A stretch of DNA of 64,000 nt from Alkalibacter rhizosphaerae (GTDB lineage Bacteria; Bacillota; Clostridia; Eubacteriales; Alkalibacteraceae): assembly GCF_017352215.1 (NCBI RefSeq), contig NZ_CP071444.1:1116001-1180000 (forward strand), written 5' to 3'. Made by a program: the position numbers and the translations under genes. Positions 18,413 through 26,690 of the stretch are shown piece by piece; position 1 is the stretch's first letter; the number at the start of each line of letters is the position of its first letter. The notes under the pieces are model-generated. The model saw nothing but the letters and a program-made list of their open reading frames with translations. It had not been told where the DNA came from and made no database searches.

Positions 18413-20959
18413 CTAATATTCCAGCGCGAGCTTTCGTGATAGGATTTTAAATTCTCGGGCCATCTCTTTTTCCGACAAGGCCTTAGGACTCACCACAGAA
18501 ATACTCTGATTGATAGTGGTGTTTCCTTCGCCGTAACTACCTGCCATATTTCTGCTGCCTGTGGCTGTGGATAGGCTAGGATAGTCAAAGCTTGTAGGTA
18601 TTGCGTTTTGCATATCCCTTGCAACAGTATCCATTGCCTTTTCAAAGCCAACTCCTATGCCAAGTCCCATATTCCCACCCAGCTGTGCAAACAGAGTAGA
18701 CGGCGAGTGGATCCCAAAGAAGTCCTTGATCCCATCGACAATGTCGTCAAAGAATCCGGAAATCTTATCCCAAAGCCAGGCTCCTGCATCTGAGATTCCT
18801 TTCCATAAGCCTTTTATCAAATTTCCTCCTACTTGAGTAAGTTCATTAGTGTGGTCTGAAAAGGCACTTACCAACCCGGTAATGATTTGAGGAACCGCTT
18901 TGACGATTTCTACAAGGATCGTCGGCAGATTCGCGACAAGAGCAACAAAAAGCTGTACCCCCGCAAGGATAAGCTTATCAATGTTTCCTACGACAGCACC
19001 TACCAGGGCCGTAACAATTTGTGGAATCGCCGACACTACAGATACAATGATTTCTGGTAAAGCCTCGATTAATGAGACCAGCAGGTCTATCCCCGCACTA
19101 ATCATCTGGGGGATGGCGTTTAAGACGTTGGTAATGATGCTATTAATAATCTGTGGGATGGCCGCAACAATCGTGGTGATGATAGTTGGCAGTTCTTCCA
19201 CCAGTGATACCAGTAGTTGTATGCCCGTTTCTATGATCTGCGGAATGGCGCCAATCAAAAAGTCCACGATCGCTGTTATGACTGCTGGCAAAGCTTCTAC
19301 CAGCTGTGGAATAGCAATCAGTAGTCCCTGTGCCAATCCGGATATCAGCCCAAGCGCCGCATCAAGAAGCATCGGAAGATTATCAAGAAGGCCTTGCACT
19401 ATTTGCACCACAGCGAGCACTGCTGCAGGAATAAGTGCTGGGAGTGCATCGGCAAGTCCTGTCACAATTGTCCCTACCATCAACACTGCTGCGGAGGTTA
19501 AAGATGGCAATACCTCCACAATACCTTCGACCAATGTCATTAGCAGTAAAACCGCTGCCTGGGTGATTTGAGGAAGGGCATCTGTTATGCCTTGAACCAA
19601 AGATATAATGATTTGCGTTGCCAGCTCTACGACGATTGGCAGCTGCTCGGATATAAAACCAATCGCCTCTTGCAGTACTCCACCAAACGTATCAATGAGT
19701 CCTGTTGCCCCATCCGCTTCAAAAGCAGCCGAGAGCTCACCCAACCAACCATTGACCATAGGAAGCGCAGTACTTGCAAGTATGTTTGTTAAGCCCTGAG
19801 CAATTTGGCCCTTTAGGGATGATACTCCATCGAGCATTGTCGATACCTGCCCATTAAAAGTTTTTGACTGAGCCTCCATAGCACCATAAAACCGTCCACC
19901 CTCTGCCGTTGCCGAAGCAAACGCATCGGCTACCATGTCTGCAGAGATTGCACCTTTGGCCATTTCTTCTTTTAGTTCCCCGATGGATTTTCCTGTCTTT
20001 CGTGAGATTTCTTCCAGTGGATTAAAGCCTGCGTTAATCATCTGCACGAGGTCTTGTCCCGTTAGTTTTCCTGTTGAGGACATTTGAGCAAAAGCAAGTG
20101 TTAGACTTTTAAATTTTTCTGAATCACCTTGGGAAATGTCTCCCAGCTCTTTCATGTGCTTTTGTGCATCCTGGGCGTTCATGCCAAACCCCATCAGAAC
20201 TTGTGCAGACTGTGCCAAGTCCGTCATTGCAAAGGGTGTGGCAGCAGCTTCTTTCTTCAGATCATTGACAAGCTGTTGGGCTTTTGCCTGGTCACCAAGC
20301 ATCGTGGTAAAGGAGGTGGTGTAGCTTTCCAGTTGAGCGTTGTAGCTGACTCCGTCCTTCAAAGCGCCAACGAAGGCCTTCCCAATTTCCGAAATGGCGC
20401 TGCCCAAAGACTTGATGCCGCCGATGATTGCTGCTGAGAGTAGGTTCGCTTTTAAAACATCGCCAAAGCTTAACGCTCTCTTGCCGGAATCATCAAATTC
20501 CTCGCCAAGATCGTCTACACTCCCTGCCAGTTTACTTGCCGCTTGTGTGGCTTTTTGCATATTTTCGGAGTCTTGGTCTGTCGCTTCTGCATGGTCACCG
20601 ATTGCATTTTCGTTGTCGCTAAGCTCTCGTTCTAGTCCGTTTAGCTCTGCTTGAGCTTTGTTTAGTTGTATCTTCCAATTTTGTGTCCTACGGTCATTTT
20701 CGCCAAAGGAGGTGGCTGCATTGTCTAAAGCAGTGCGAAGCGTCTCGATTTTTCCTCTTTGGGCATCAAGCTCTTTATTGAGAACTTCATTTCTAGCAGC
20801 TAATGCTTCTACACTTTTGTCGTTTCGATCGAACTGGGAGGAGACAAGTGCCATTTCACTTCCCAGCACTTTAAAGGACTGGTTGATATCAGAAAGTGCT
20901 TTTTTAAATTCCTTTTCACCCTCGATACCGATTTTGAATCCGAAACTTTCATTACTCAT
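18413..20959 (-). CDS. Tape measure protein
   Basis: 848 aa from ATG 20959; the GGAGGTGG Shine-Dalgarno is inside the longer open frame, which argues against the upstream starts. N-terminal IEGEKEFKKALSDINQSFK, a coiled-coil region (~40-130), a GQDLVQMINAGFNPLEEISR motif (TMP_2 domain) and a hydrophobic central third of repeated ~11-residue helices (IITTIVAAIPQIINSII type). It sets tail length. The long + strand open frames opposite it are composition shadows. Confidence 0.9.
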   Translation of the reverse strand: MSNESFGFKIGIEGEKEFKKALSDINQSFKVLGSEMALVSSQFDRNDKSVEALAARNEVLNKELDAQRGKIETLRTALDNAATSFGENDRRTQNWKIQLNKAQAELNGLERELSDNENAIGDHAEATDQDSENMQKATQAASKLAGSVDDLGEEFDDSGKRALSFGDVLKANLLSAAIIGGIKSLGSAISEIGKAFVGALKDGVSYNAQLESYTTSFTTMLGDQAKAQQLVNDLKKEAAATPFAMTDLAQSAQVLMGFGMNAQDAQKHMKELGDISQGDSEKFKSLTLAFAQMSSTGKLTGQDLVQMINAGFNPLEEISRKTGKSIGELKEEMAKGAISADMVADAFASATAEGGRFYGAMEAQSKTFNGQVSTMLDGVSSLKGQIAQGLTNILASTALPMVNGWLGELSAAFEADGATGLIDTFGGVLQEAIGFISEQLPIVVELATQIIISLVQGITDALPQITQAAVLLLMTLVEGIVEVLPSLTSAAVLMVGTIVTGLADALPALIPAAVLAVVQIVQGLLDNLPMLLDAALGLISGLAQGLLIAIPQLVEALPAVITAIVDFLIGAIPQIIETGIQLLVSLVEELPTIITTIVAAIPQIINSIITNVLNAIPQMISAGIDLLVSLIEALPEIIVSVVSAIPQIVTALVGAVVGNIDKLILAGVQLFVALVANLPTILVEIVKAVPQIITGLVSAFSDHTNELTQVGGNLIKGLWKGISDAGAWLWDKISGFFDDIVDGIKDFFGIHSPSTLFAQLGGNMGLGIGVGFEKAMDTVARDMQNAIPTSFDYPSLSTATGSRNMAGSYGEGNTTINQSISVVSPKALSEKEMAREFKILSRKLALEY

Positions 20960-20986
20960 AGCCCCTCGCCACCTCCTTTCGGGCAT

Positions 20987-21018
20987 AAAAAAAAGACACC
21001 TCATTTGAAGTGTCTCTT
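20987..21018 (-). terminator. Terminator after the toxin-antitoxin pair
   Basis: Minus strand: AGACAC...GTGTCT stem (20994-20999, 21010-21015) followed by eight T. It closes the HigBA unit before the tape measure gene. Confidence 0.8.
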
Positions 21019-21074
21019 AAAAATATCAAAGCGATCAAACTATCTTGCGTCCAACTTATGTGTTCATTTAAGTA

Positions 21075-21371
21075 CTAACGGATCTCAATATGCACGTCTT
21101 TACCCAGGCTTTTTGCAATTTTTATGAGGAAGTCTAATGATGGATTGTATGAACCACTTTCCAGTCTAGAAATGTTAGACTTTCTCGTTCCGGCTCTTTT
21201 AGCAAGCTCCTCTTGCGTTATTTTCATGCTTTTTCTCGCCTCAATGATCTGTGAAATCAGCTCATACCTTGGTTCCAATTTATTATATTCATCTTCAAAC
21301 TCGGCATTTTTCATAAGCTTTGCTTTAATGTCATCAATGTTAACTCCTGCCTTAGCAGCCACTTTACTCAT
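21075..21371 (-). CDS. XRE-family antitoxin (HigA-like)
   Basis: 98 aa from ATG 21371 (AAGGTG upstream). A C-terminal XRE HTH (MKITQEELAKRAGTRKSNIS, then PSLDFLIKIAKSLG) follows a short helical N-terminus. It overlaps the toxin 3' end by 8 bases. It should neutralise the toxin and repress the pair through the palindrome at 21766-21787. Confidence 0.85.
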   Translation of the reverse strand: MSKVAAKAGVNIDDIKAKLMKNAEFEDEYNKLEPRYELISQIIEARKSMKITQEELAKRAGTRKSNISRLESGSYNPSLDFLIKIAKSLGKDVHIEIR

Positions 21372-21729
21372 CTTTACACCTTCTTTCATAATCCTCTTTA
21401 TAATTCCTAGCCCGGTCAAGTTCTTTTTGGGGCGTTTTGCCTGTTTTCTTCACGAAGCCATGAAGCAATACGAATTTCCCACCACTATAAGAAAAATAAA
21501 ACACTCTCGCAATATCTGAAGAAAACTTAACTCGTAGCTCATATAGGCCTTTGTTATTTTTCCCCTTTAGTGATTTTGTATGCGGTTCTCTTAGCGAAAA
21601 CCCATGCTCCTTTAGTAATTCTATTTCACGAAAAGTCTTCGCGCCAAGGCTTGGGGGTAATGATTCAAGGAATTCTAAGACTGGAATATCTCCATTTTCC
21701 CTTTGGTAAAATTCTATATCATATGCCAA
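21364..21729 (-). CDS. RelE/HigB-type toxin
   Basis: 121 aa. MAYDIEFYQRENGDIPVLEF at the start and LYELRVKFSSDIARVFYFSY ... FVKKTGKTPQKELDRA match the phage Gp49/HigB branch of the RelE superfamily, ribosome-dependent mRNA interferases. The start codon is TTG at 21729 behind AGGGGG. The toxin precedes the antitoxin, the order typical of higBA. It sits as an insertion between tail chaperone and tape measure genes. Confidence 0.85.
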   Translation of the reverse strand: MAYDIEFYQRENGDIPVLEFLESLPPSLGAKTFREIELLKEHGFSLREPHTKSLKGKNNKGLYELRVKFSSDIARVFYFSYSGGKFVLLHGFVKKTGKTPQKELDRARNYKEDYERRCKDE

Positions 21730-21765
21730 CTCATTTCCCCCTAAGTCGTTTTACTCTGTGCCTAT

Positions 21766-21787
21766 ATGTTATCATATACGATAACAT
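21766..21787 (-). promoter_or_regulatory. Palindromic operator and promoter of the HigBA pair
   Basis: A perfect inverted repeat ATGTTATC-N6-GATAACAT lies 37 bases upstream of the toxin start. On the minus strand TTGAAA and TAACAT sit 17 bases apart over it. It has the geometry of an antitoxin autoregulatory site. Nothing else is seen in 21788-21902. Confidence 0.65.
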
Positions 21788-21902
21788 TTTTCAATGATCA
21801 AATTCTTATCATAAGTAGAAATATTTTTTATAGAACTGGCTATGACAATTCTATGTCATTTTGGTTCGTATATTTTTATTTATTTACGCACGAAAATGAC
21901 AT

Positions 21903-22489
21903 CTAAATTCCTTCAGGTACAATTTCATCAATAATGGAGTCTCTTTTCGCTTGTGCCAAACCATGATACTGCTTATGACACTCCCAAAGGTCTAAGAAAT
22001 ATCCCAGTGGCATCAACCAGACTTCATCCTCTTTCCGATTCAGATGAACTGTTCCATAATACAAAAGTCGGGTAAACATTTCACCCTCGCTTACCCGACT
22101 TGATCGTTTTTTGAAGTAGTCCCTTCTTCTGTTTCTTCACTCACTATTTCTCGCTTGGTTCCCTTAAACATAGCTTCTGTAATTGCTGTCTTATATGTTG
22201 CTAGTTCCAAAGGCGTTGTTAAAAGCTCCACTTCTTCTTCGCTTAGCAGGGCTTTGGGCTCCGCCAAGTTTTTAAGATTGTGAATCATAATCGACTGGTT
22301 CGCCAGCAGCGTAATCAGCCAAATAATCTCTTCCAGGGCCATTTCAAAGTTTTCTGTTTTTAAAAGCTTATCACCAAGATTTTCTAATCCGCCGTATCGT
22401 TTCCCGATTTCTCTGGTTGCGCGGGTCGTTAATATCAGTTCATGTTGGCAATCCCCAATTTCTATAAAAGAACTTCTTTCATTATTCAT
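21903..22489 (-). CDS. Tail assembly chaperone, frameshifted long form (gpGT-like)
   Basis: A -1 shift at A AAA AAC (22112 to 22106) joins the 22091-22489 frame to the frame that ends at TAG 21903-21905. The fused tail reads RSSRVSEGEMFTRLLYYG and goes on through HLNRKEDEVWLMPLGYFL. An internal ATG (22079) exists in the second frame, but the slippery site plus stem-loop argue for the fusion. Homologous G/GT pairs are known in lambda and many siphoviruses. Confidence 0.8.
22065..22112 (-). promoter_or_regulatory. Programmed -1 ribosomal frameshift signal
   Basis: The heptamer AAAAAAC (22106-22112) is in the correct register (codons TCA AAA AAC). After a 4-5 base spacer there is a stem-loop with perfect arms AGTCGGGTAA (22091-22100) and TTACCCGACT (22066-22075) and a 15-base loop. 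The arrangement matches known stimulators; the zero-frame stop lies inside the stem. Confidence 0.85.
22091..22489 (-). CDS. Tail assembly chaperone, short form (gpG-like)
   Basis: 132 aa. MNNERSSFIEIGDCQHELIL and a helical body are typical of tail chaperones lying between major tail protein and tape measure. Ends TTSKNDQVG at a stop just after a slippery heptamer. A longer product is predicted by -1 frameshift (next entry). It coats the tape measure protein during tail assembly. Confidence 0.8.
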   Translation of the reverse strand: MNNERSSFIEIGDCQHELILTTRATREIGKRYGGLENLGDKLLKTENFEMALEEIIWLITLLANQSIMIHNLKNLAEPKALLSEEEVELLTTPLELATYKTAITEAMFKGTKREIVSEETEEGTTSKNDQVG

Positions 22490-22492
22490 TTA

Positions 22493-23083
22493 TCATACCC
22501 CTCCAGAATAAACAGGCTCATAAACCTGAGTGTACCACCCTGAGATTACGGCAGCAGGTACACTTGCATCCCCTTCAGTCACCTCGGCCTTCCAGGGATG
22601 TTTCCCGTTTCCATCTAACTTATTTCTCCTTAGCACCGTGCCTTCAATGGTTGGCGTGGAAAAGGTTATCGAGTCGCCCTTCGTTTGAAGATTGGTTGCC
22701 GGCAGTCCGAACTTCACCCGGTACAACCAGAAATATCGATACCTGCCATCTGCTTTCTGAGCACGAAAACCAACAGCGACCGAGGGGCCATTGCTCTCGC
22801 TTGTCGAAATGAGAACCCCGTTATCATCTATCGTGGCGCCGGTCAGGTCCGTGGCAGCACTAACGCCAATATCATCAACACCCAGTGAAAGCTTTCCACT
22901 TTTAAAATCCTTGATTACCTCAGCAGCTCCATCATCTGCATATAGCACCGCTTCTGACAATTCCACAGACAAATCTGCTTTGATGGCTTTCGCCAAGACT
23001 GCTGGCAGTCCATAGGTCTCTTCCCCATTTTCATCCTCAGTGATTTTGGAATAGTAAAGTTTATCTAATCCGATTGTTGCCAT
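22493..23083 (-). CDS. Major tail tube protein (phi13 family)
   Basis: 196 aa. MATIGLDKLYYSKITEDENG, SVELSEAVLYADDGAAEVIK and the C-terminal ISGWYTQVYEPVYSGG region are characteristic of phi13-type major tail proteins. Forms the tail tube. Next to the tail chaperone and tail terminator genes. Confidence 0.85.
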   Translation of the reverse strand: MATIGLDKLYYSKITEDENGEETYGLPAVLAKAIKADLSVELSEAVLYADDGAAEVIKDFKSGKLSLGVDDIGVSAATDLTGATIDDNGVLISTSESNGPSVAVGFRAQKADGRYRYFWLYRVKFGLPATNLQTKGDSITFSTPTIEGTVLRRNKLDGNGKHPWKAEVTEGDASVPAAVISGWYTQVYEPVYSGGV

Positions 23084-23086
23084 ATC

Positions 23087-23428
23087 TTATTCCTCCAATG
23101 TATAGTTTTTTGCCACATCAATGGCATAGTGATGATACTCTGTCTCATCCTCATGCCCGATGTAGCGACGCAGCGTGATCGTTATTCCCGCACCAAGTAA
23201 CGCGACTTCTATTTGCCTCTTCCTTCGGGTATAGCTGTCTTTTGAAAACAGCGACAGGCGAATCTCCTGAATTTCATATTCCGGGCGATCATCCCCATGG
23301 AGCTCGTAGGCGTCAATGAGCGGGGTCAGCACCACATACTCTGCCGGAGCGCTTTCGCTGAACACGCCGGTTTCCACAGGGATGCCTATTCCACTGATGA
23401 GGCTATTTAATTCAGATAACAAACTCAT
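23087..23428 (-). CDS. Probable tail terminator / tail completion protein
   Basis: 113 aa. Starts MSLLSELNSLISGIGIPVET and contains YEIQEIRLSLFSKDSYTRRK; size and position (between the gp10-like protein and the tail tube) fit the tail terminator. The family is assigned mainly by position. Its stop overlaps nothing; its start overlaps the upstream gene's end by 4 bases. Confidence 0.65.
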   Translation of the reverse strand: MSLLSELNSLISGIGIPVETGVFSESAPAEYVVLTPLIDAYELHGDDRPEYEIQEIRLSLFSKDSYTRRKRQIEVALLGAGITITLRRYIGHEDETEYHHYAIDVAKNYTLEE

Positions 23429-23859
23429 AGCTTTTCGATCTCCTTATCAAGAGCAGCTTTCATCGTTTCAATACAGGATTTTCTGGATTGGCGCTTCGTA
23501 GCTTTGAGCCAAGGTTTTGGTGGTTGGCCCACTTTCCCGTATTCAATCACAGCTGCTTTTAGTGCATTGGATACTCCTTTGCTGTCTTTCGTTGCTGGAA
23601 CTCCTATACGTAGATTCCAGTCTCCATTTCGATCTTGACCCGGTTTTGTTAACTCCATAGAATCAAGCAGCTCTCCAGTGGATCTTGATGGTTCCTTTGT
23701 CCCCTGACCAATTCGATCTGAGAGGTTCTTCTTTGCTTTTTCAATAACTGGTCGAGCCCCTTGTTCTAAAACTCTCGGTGCAATATCATCAAAGTCGCTA
23801 TTTAATTTAGATAGCTTCTCTAAAAAATCATCTGGCAGCTTGTAGCTTGCTCGTGCCAT
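23425..23859 (-). CDS. HK97 gp10-family tail completion protein
   Basis: 144 aa, basic. APRVLEQGARPVIEKAKKNL and the C-terminal KPWLKATKRQSRKSCIETMK match the HK97 gp10 family, which helps join head and tail. ATG 23859 is four bases after the head-closure gene stop. Confidence 0.8.
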   Translation of the reverse strand: MARASYKLPDDFLEKLSKLNSDFDDIAPRVLEQGARPVIEKAKKNLSDRIGQGTKEPSRSTGELLDSMELTKPGQDRNGDWNLRIGVPATKDSKGVSNALKAAVIEYGKVGQPPKPWLKATKRQSRKSCIETMKAALDKEIEKL

Positions 23860-23863
23860 GGCA

Positions 23864-24199
23864 TCACCCCTTTGATCCTGTCACCCTCTCCGCCAAAACT
23901 TCAACATACATTCCTTTATCTCTTACATCTTCTACACTAAGGATGTTGTATCGCACCCCTTTACATACCAGAAGGTACTCTGTCAAAATCTCTACCTCCG
24001 GAGGTTTACGAAATCGAAAAAGCGTCGTCGCTGTAGAAAAGGCAGCTCTATTCTTCCATGCTTCACTACCTCTTTGCTCTTCCTTGTATGCTTTGGTGAT
24101 AAAGAAAAGTTGATCCTCCTTGGTCGCAAAGCCTTCTGCGTCCTTACTCGGTACGGTGCTGTAAATCTCAATTTCCGATCGCATCATTCCATAGCTCAT
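23864..24199 (-). CDS. Head closure protein (SPP1 gp16-like head-tail adaptor)
   Basis: 111 aa from ATG 24199, which overlaps the upstream stop (ATGA) and is preferred to the longer frame. Contains SKDAEGFATKEDQLFFIT and KPPEVEILTEYLLVCKGVRY...VRDKGMYVEV, typical of phage head closure/adaptor proteins. Confidence 0.78.
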   Translation of the reverse strand: MSYGMMRSEIEIYSTVPSKDAEGFATKEDQLFFITKAYKEEQRGSEAWKNRAAFSTATTLFRFRKPPEVEILTEYLLVCKGVRYNILSVEDVRDKGMYVEVLAERVTGSKG

Positions 24200-24510
24200 A
24201 TAACCACATCCCTGTTTAACCGTAGAAGCATGTTCACCACATTCCAAACCTGCTCGCTTGCCTTGACATTGTCCTGAAAGAAGCCACCGGTACTTCCATC
24301 ACGGCTTTCATAAAAATGGGACGAGAGCATGATGATGGCCTGCTCCGTGGTTGGATCCATTGAGTTTAGTTCATAAAACCCAGCTGCCTTTTTCTGATAG
24401 CTTTCTGCATAAGAGGTGGCTGCGGTGATGTAACTACTTATGAGCTCATCATCCCCATCATGGTCTAGAATCAGGTTCTTTTTTACCTTCTCAAGTAATG
24501 TTGCCATCAC
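24196..24510 (-). CDS. Head-tail connector (gp6-like, QLRG family)
   Basis: 104 aa, helical: LLEKVKKNLILDHDGDDELI and YITAATSYAESYQ. This is the gp6-like DNA packaging/connector family that forms the first ring below the portal. Position is exactly as expected after the capsid. Confidence 0.8.
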   Translation of the reverse strand: MMATLLEKVKKNLILDHDGDDELISSYITAATSYAESYQKKAAGFYELNSMDPTTEQAIIMLSSHFYESRDGSTGGFFQDNVKASEQVWNVVNMLLRLNRDVVI

Positions 24511-24525
24511 CGCTTGCCCCCTTTA

Positions 24526-24738
24526 TCATTCTGTTTCCATCAATCCTGCCGCTTGAAGCTTTGCAAGCAGGGCGTTGAAATCACTCACCAATCCTGCAAT
24601 ATCAGAAGCTGTGCTATCCGCTTGGAAAGCTGCAGGTGTAAAGAGCCCAGTTACCTGGGCCCCATCCAAAATCTCAAGCGTTCCGCCAATCACGGTCTTT
24701 TCGCCACCTTGTTCGGTGTAATTCTTCACATTACTCAT
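24526..24738 (-). CDS. Small head fibre-like protein
   Basis: 70 aa. MSNVKNYTEQGGEKTVIGGT, then LEILDGAQVTGLF, resembles the short head-fibre family that follows capsid genes in Gram-positive phages. Probable capsid decoration; function inferred. Confidence 0.65.
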   Translation of the reverse strand: MSNVKNYTEQGGEKTVIGGTLEILDGAQVTGLFTPAAFQADSTASDIAGLVSDFNALLAKLQAAGLMETE

Positions 24739-24748
24739 ACGCTCTCAC

Positions 24749-25948
24749 CTATGCTTTCTGCTGGAGAACCTTCACGGCCTCTGCCAGGATCAACTTCCCA
24801 TCCACCCGCTGGCTTCCCTTGAATCCTACCTGACCGGTAGCGGCATAAAGCTCATTGAGTCGTTGGAAGGAGCGTCCTTGTCGATCCGCGATCCAGTAGT
24901 ACCCGAAATCACCAAAGGCGATGGTCTTTGCACTAGCCGCAACCGTTGGAACATAGGCCGAGGTTTTAATCGGACAGTTCAAGATGGTATCTGGCTGACC
25001 AAGGGCAATGGATGGCTGCCATAAGTACTGCCCACTCCCATCCTTCAGTTTCCGGATGGCTTTTACAGTAGCATCGTTCATGATGAAAGAAGCATTTTTT
25101 CTGTATGGCGACTTCAAAGAGTAGTACAAATCAATAAGCTCATCTGCAGTAATAGCTGTTGCAGAGTTGGCTGTAACCCCTACTTCGCCGCCGCCAGTAG
25201 CATTCAAGATCCCTGTAGGTTTGCTGGAGCCATCCCCAATAATAAATGCCTCTTCCTCTTTTGCACCAATCCTTCTGCCAAACTCCAAAGCGATGTAGGT
25301 AGCAATATCGAAAAAGGCATCGTTGATAAGCTCCTCAGAAATTTTGATGATCGTTGCCAGCTTATTAGCACCCAGACTTACTTGTCCAAATGCATCATCA
25401 GACTCTGGGATCGGACTTTCCTCATCCACCCAGGATGCGGTTCCTTTGCTGGCTACTACCGGAATCTTCCGGTCTCCCGAAGAAGTGGAAATGACTTTTG
25501 CCAAAGTCCGAAACATATTCTCCTCTTCAAGAGCGGCAACCAGCGTTCTTTCAAACTCATCGGGCACCAAAAACCCACCTTCCGAATCCGTACCGATTTG
25601 GAGAGCGTTTTGGATGGCAACATTGTTCTTACTTCTCATCGCTATCCAGAAGGCTTCTTTGTACTCGTCAGTTGCCCTTCCTTTTTTGACTTCTCCATTT
25701 ATGCCACTTCCAGGTTGGTTCGTAATCGGAGTGGTGGTAGGTCGTGCCAGCTCCGCATCGATGGCGGCTTGACGCTCCGCTCGATCGATCTCTTTGCCAA
25801 GGTTTACTACCTCTGCTTCCATCCGGTCGTAGGTGGCCGTATCTTCCGCGGAGAGCATTCCTTCTTTATCCCTTTTACGGTCCAGAAATGCTTTTGCATC
25901 CTCCCACGCTTTGGCTCTTTTTTCTCTCATTTCAAGAATCTTGTTCAT
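24749..25948 (-). CDS. HK97-fold major capsid protein
   Basis: 399 aa. N-terminal ~100 residues are a charged coiled-coil delta/scaffold domain (MREKRAKAWEDAKAFLDRKR) that would be removed by the upstream protease. The capsid domain begins near IGTDSEGGFLVPDEFERTLV and includes FGDFGYYWIADRQGRSFQRL. Builds the procapsid. Confidence 0.92.
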   Translation of the reverse strand: MNKILEMREKRAKAWEDAKAFLDRKRDKEGMLSAEDTATYDRMEAEVVNLGKEIDRAERQAAIDAELARPTTTPITNQPGSGINGEVKKGRATDEYKEAFWIAMRSKNNVAIQNALQIGTDSEGGFLVPDEFERTLVAALEEENMFRTLAKVISTSSGDRKIPVVASKGTASWVDEESPIPESDDAFGQVSLGANKLATIIKISEELINDAFFDIATYIALEFGRRIGAKEEEAFIIGDGSSKPTGILNATGGGEVGVTANSATAITADELIDLYYSLKSPYRKNASFIMNDATVKAIRKLKDGSGQYLWQPSIALGQPDTILNCPIKTSAYVPTVAASAKTIAFGDFGYYWIADRQGRSFQRLNELYAATGQVGFKGSQRVDGKLILAEAVKVLQQKA

Positions 25949-25965
25949 TTGGTTTCCTCCTCAAG

Positions 25966-26658
25966 TTAGTGAGCAATTAGGCTCAGTCTTTTTTCCAGAT
26001 CTTCTGCGGGAGTCCTGGTTTCCGTTTTTGGTGGTATGAGTTTGGCCAGCAGTGAATTAGCCACTGCCGCCCTTGAAAACATCAATGCCTCGATTGGATC
26101 TTCTTCGGTGATGGGAGATGAGTCAAATAGGATCGTATCCGCAAATCCTAACTCCACTGCCTTTTTGGCATTGAACCAAGACTCTGCATCCATCAAGTGT
26201 GAAAGCTTGGACCTTGATAGACCCGTCTTTATTTCATAGGCATTCATGATGCTCTCCTTTACCTCGGAAAGCATCTCACTGGCCTTTTGCATTTCTTTTG
26301 AATCTCCAATAGCGACCGTCATGGGATTGTGGATCATCATAATGGCCACCGGAGACATCTGCACTTCCGTTCCGGCCATTGCTATAACCGAAGCGGCTGA
26401 AGCTGCAAGGCCATCGATCTTGATCGTAACGTTGCCCTTGTAGTCCATGAGCATATTGTAGATTTGTGCTGCTGCAAACACATCCCCGCCTGGTGAGTTG
26501 ATCCAGATAGAAATATCTCCTTGTGCTGATTCCAGTTCTTGCTTGAAAAGCTTTGGAGTCACTTCATCCCCATACCAGGTTTCATCAGAAATTTCCCCAT
26601 TTAAAAAGAGAGTTCTTTCACCCTCATTTTTAACCCAGTTCCAAAATTTTCGTTTCAT
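25966..26658 (-). CDS. ClpP-like head maturation protease
   Basis: 230 aa. SPGGDVFAAAQIYNML, the serine region IDGLAASAASVIAMAG (S87 or S90) and MIHNP (H110) define the ClpP/S49-type prohead protease. It processes the capsid delta domain. Lies between portal and capsid. Confidence 0.9.
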   Translation of the reverse strand: MKRKFWNWVKNEGERTLFLNGEISDETWYGDEVTPKLFKQELESAQGDISIWINSPGGDVFAAAQIYNMLMDYKGNVTIKIDGLAASAASVIAMAGTEVQMSPVAIMMIHNPMTVAIGDSKEMQKASEMLSEVKESIMNAYEIKTGLSRSKLSHLMDAESWFNAKKAVELGFADTILFDSSPITEEDPIEALMFSRAAVANSLLAKLIPPKTETRTPAEDLEKRLSLIAH

Positions 26659-26690
26659 TTGATTCTTTCACTTCCCTTCATCATTGCCAG

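Noticed and set aside
18900..19571. Long open frame on the + strand opposite the tape measure gene (223 codons)
   Set aside because: No ribosome-binding site, low-complexity composition mirroring the repeated hydrophobic helices, and the minus-strand tape measure gene is certain.
22079..22081. Internal ATG as an independent start for the second tail chaperone frame
   Set aside because: No Shine-Dalgarno is well placed and the slippery heptamer with stem-loop explains the frame better.
25382..25969. Open frame on the + strand opposite the capsid gene
   Set aside because: Composition shadow of the well-supported capsid gene; no recognisable protein features.
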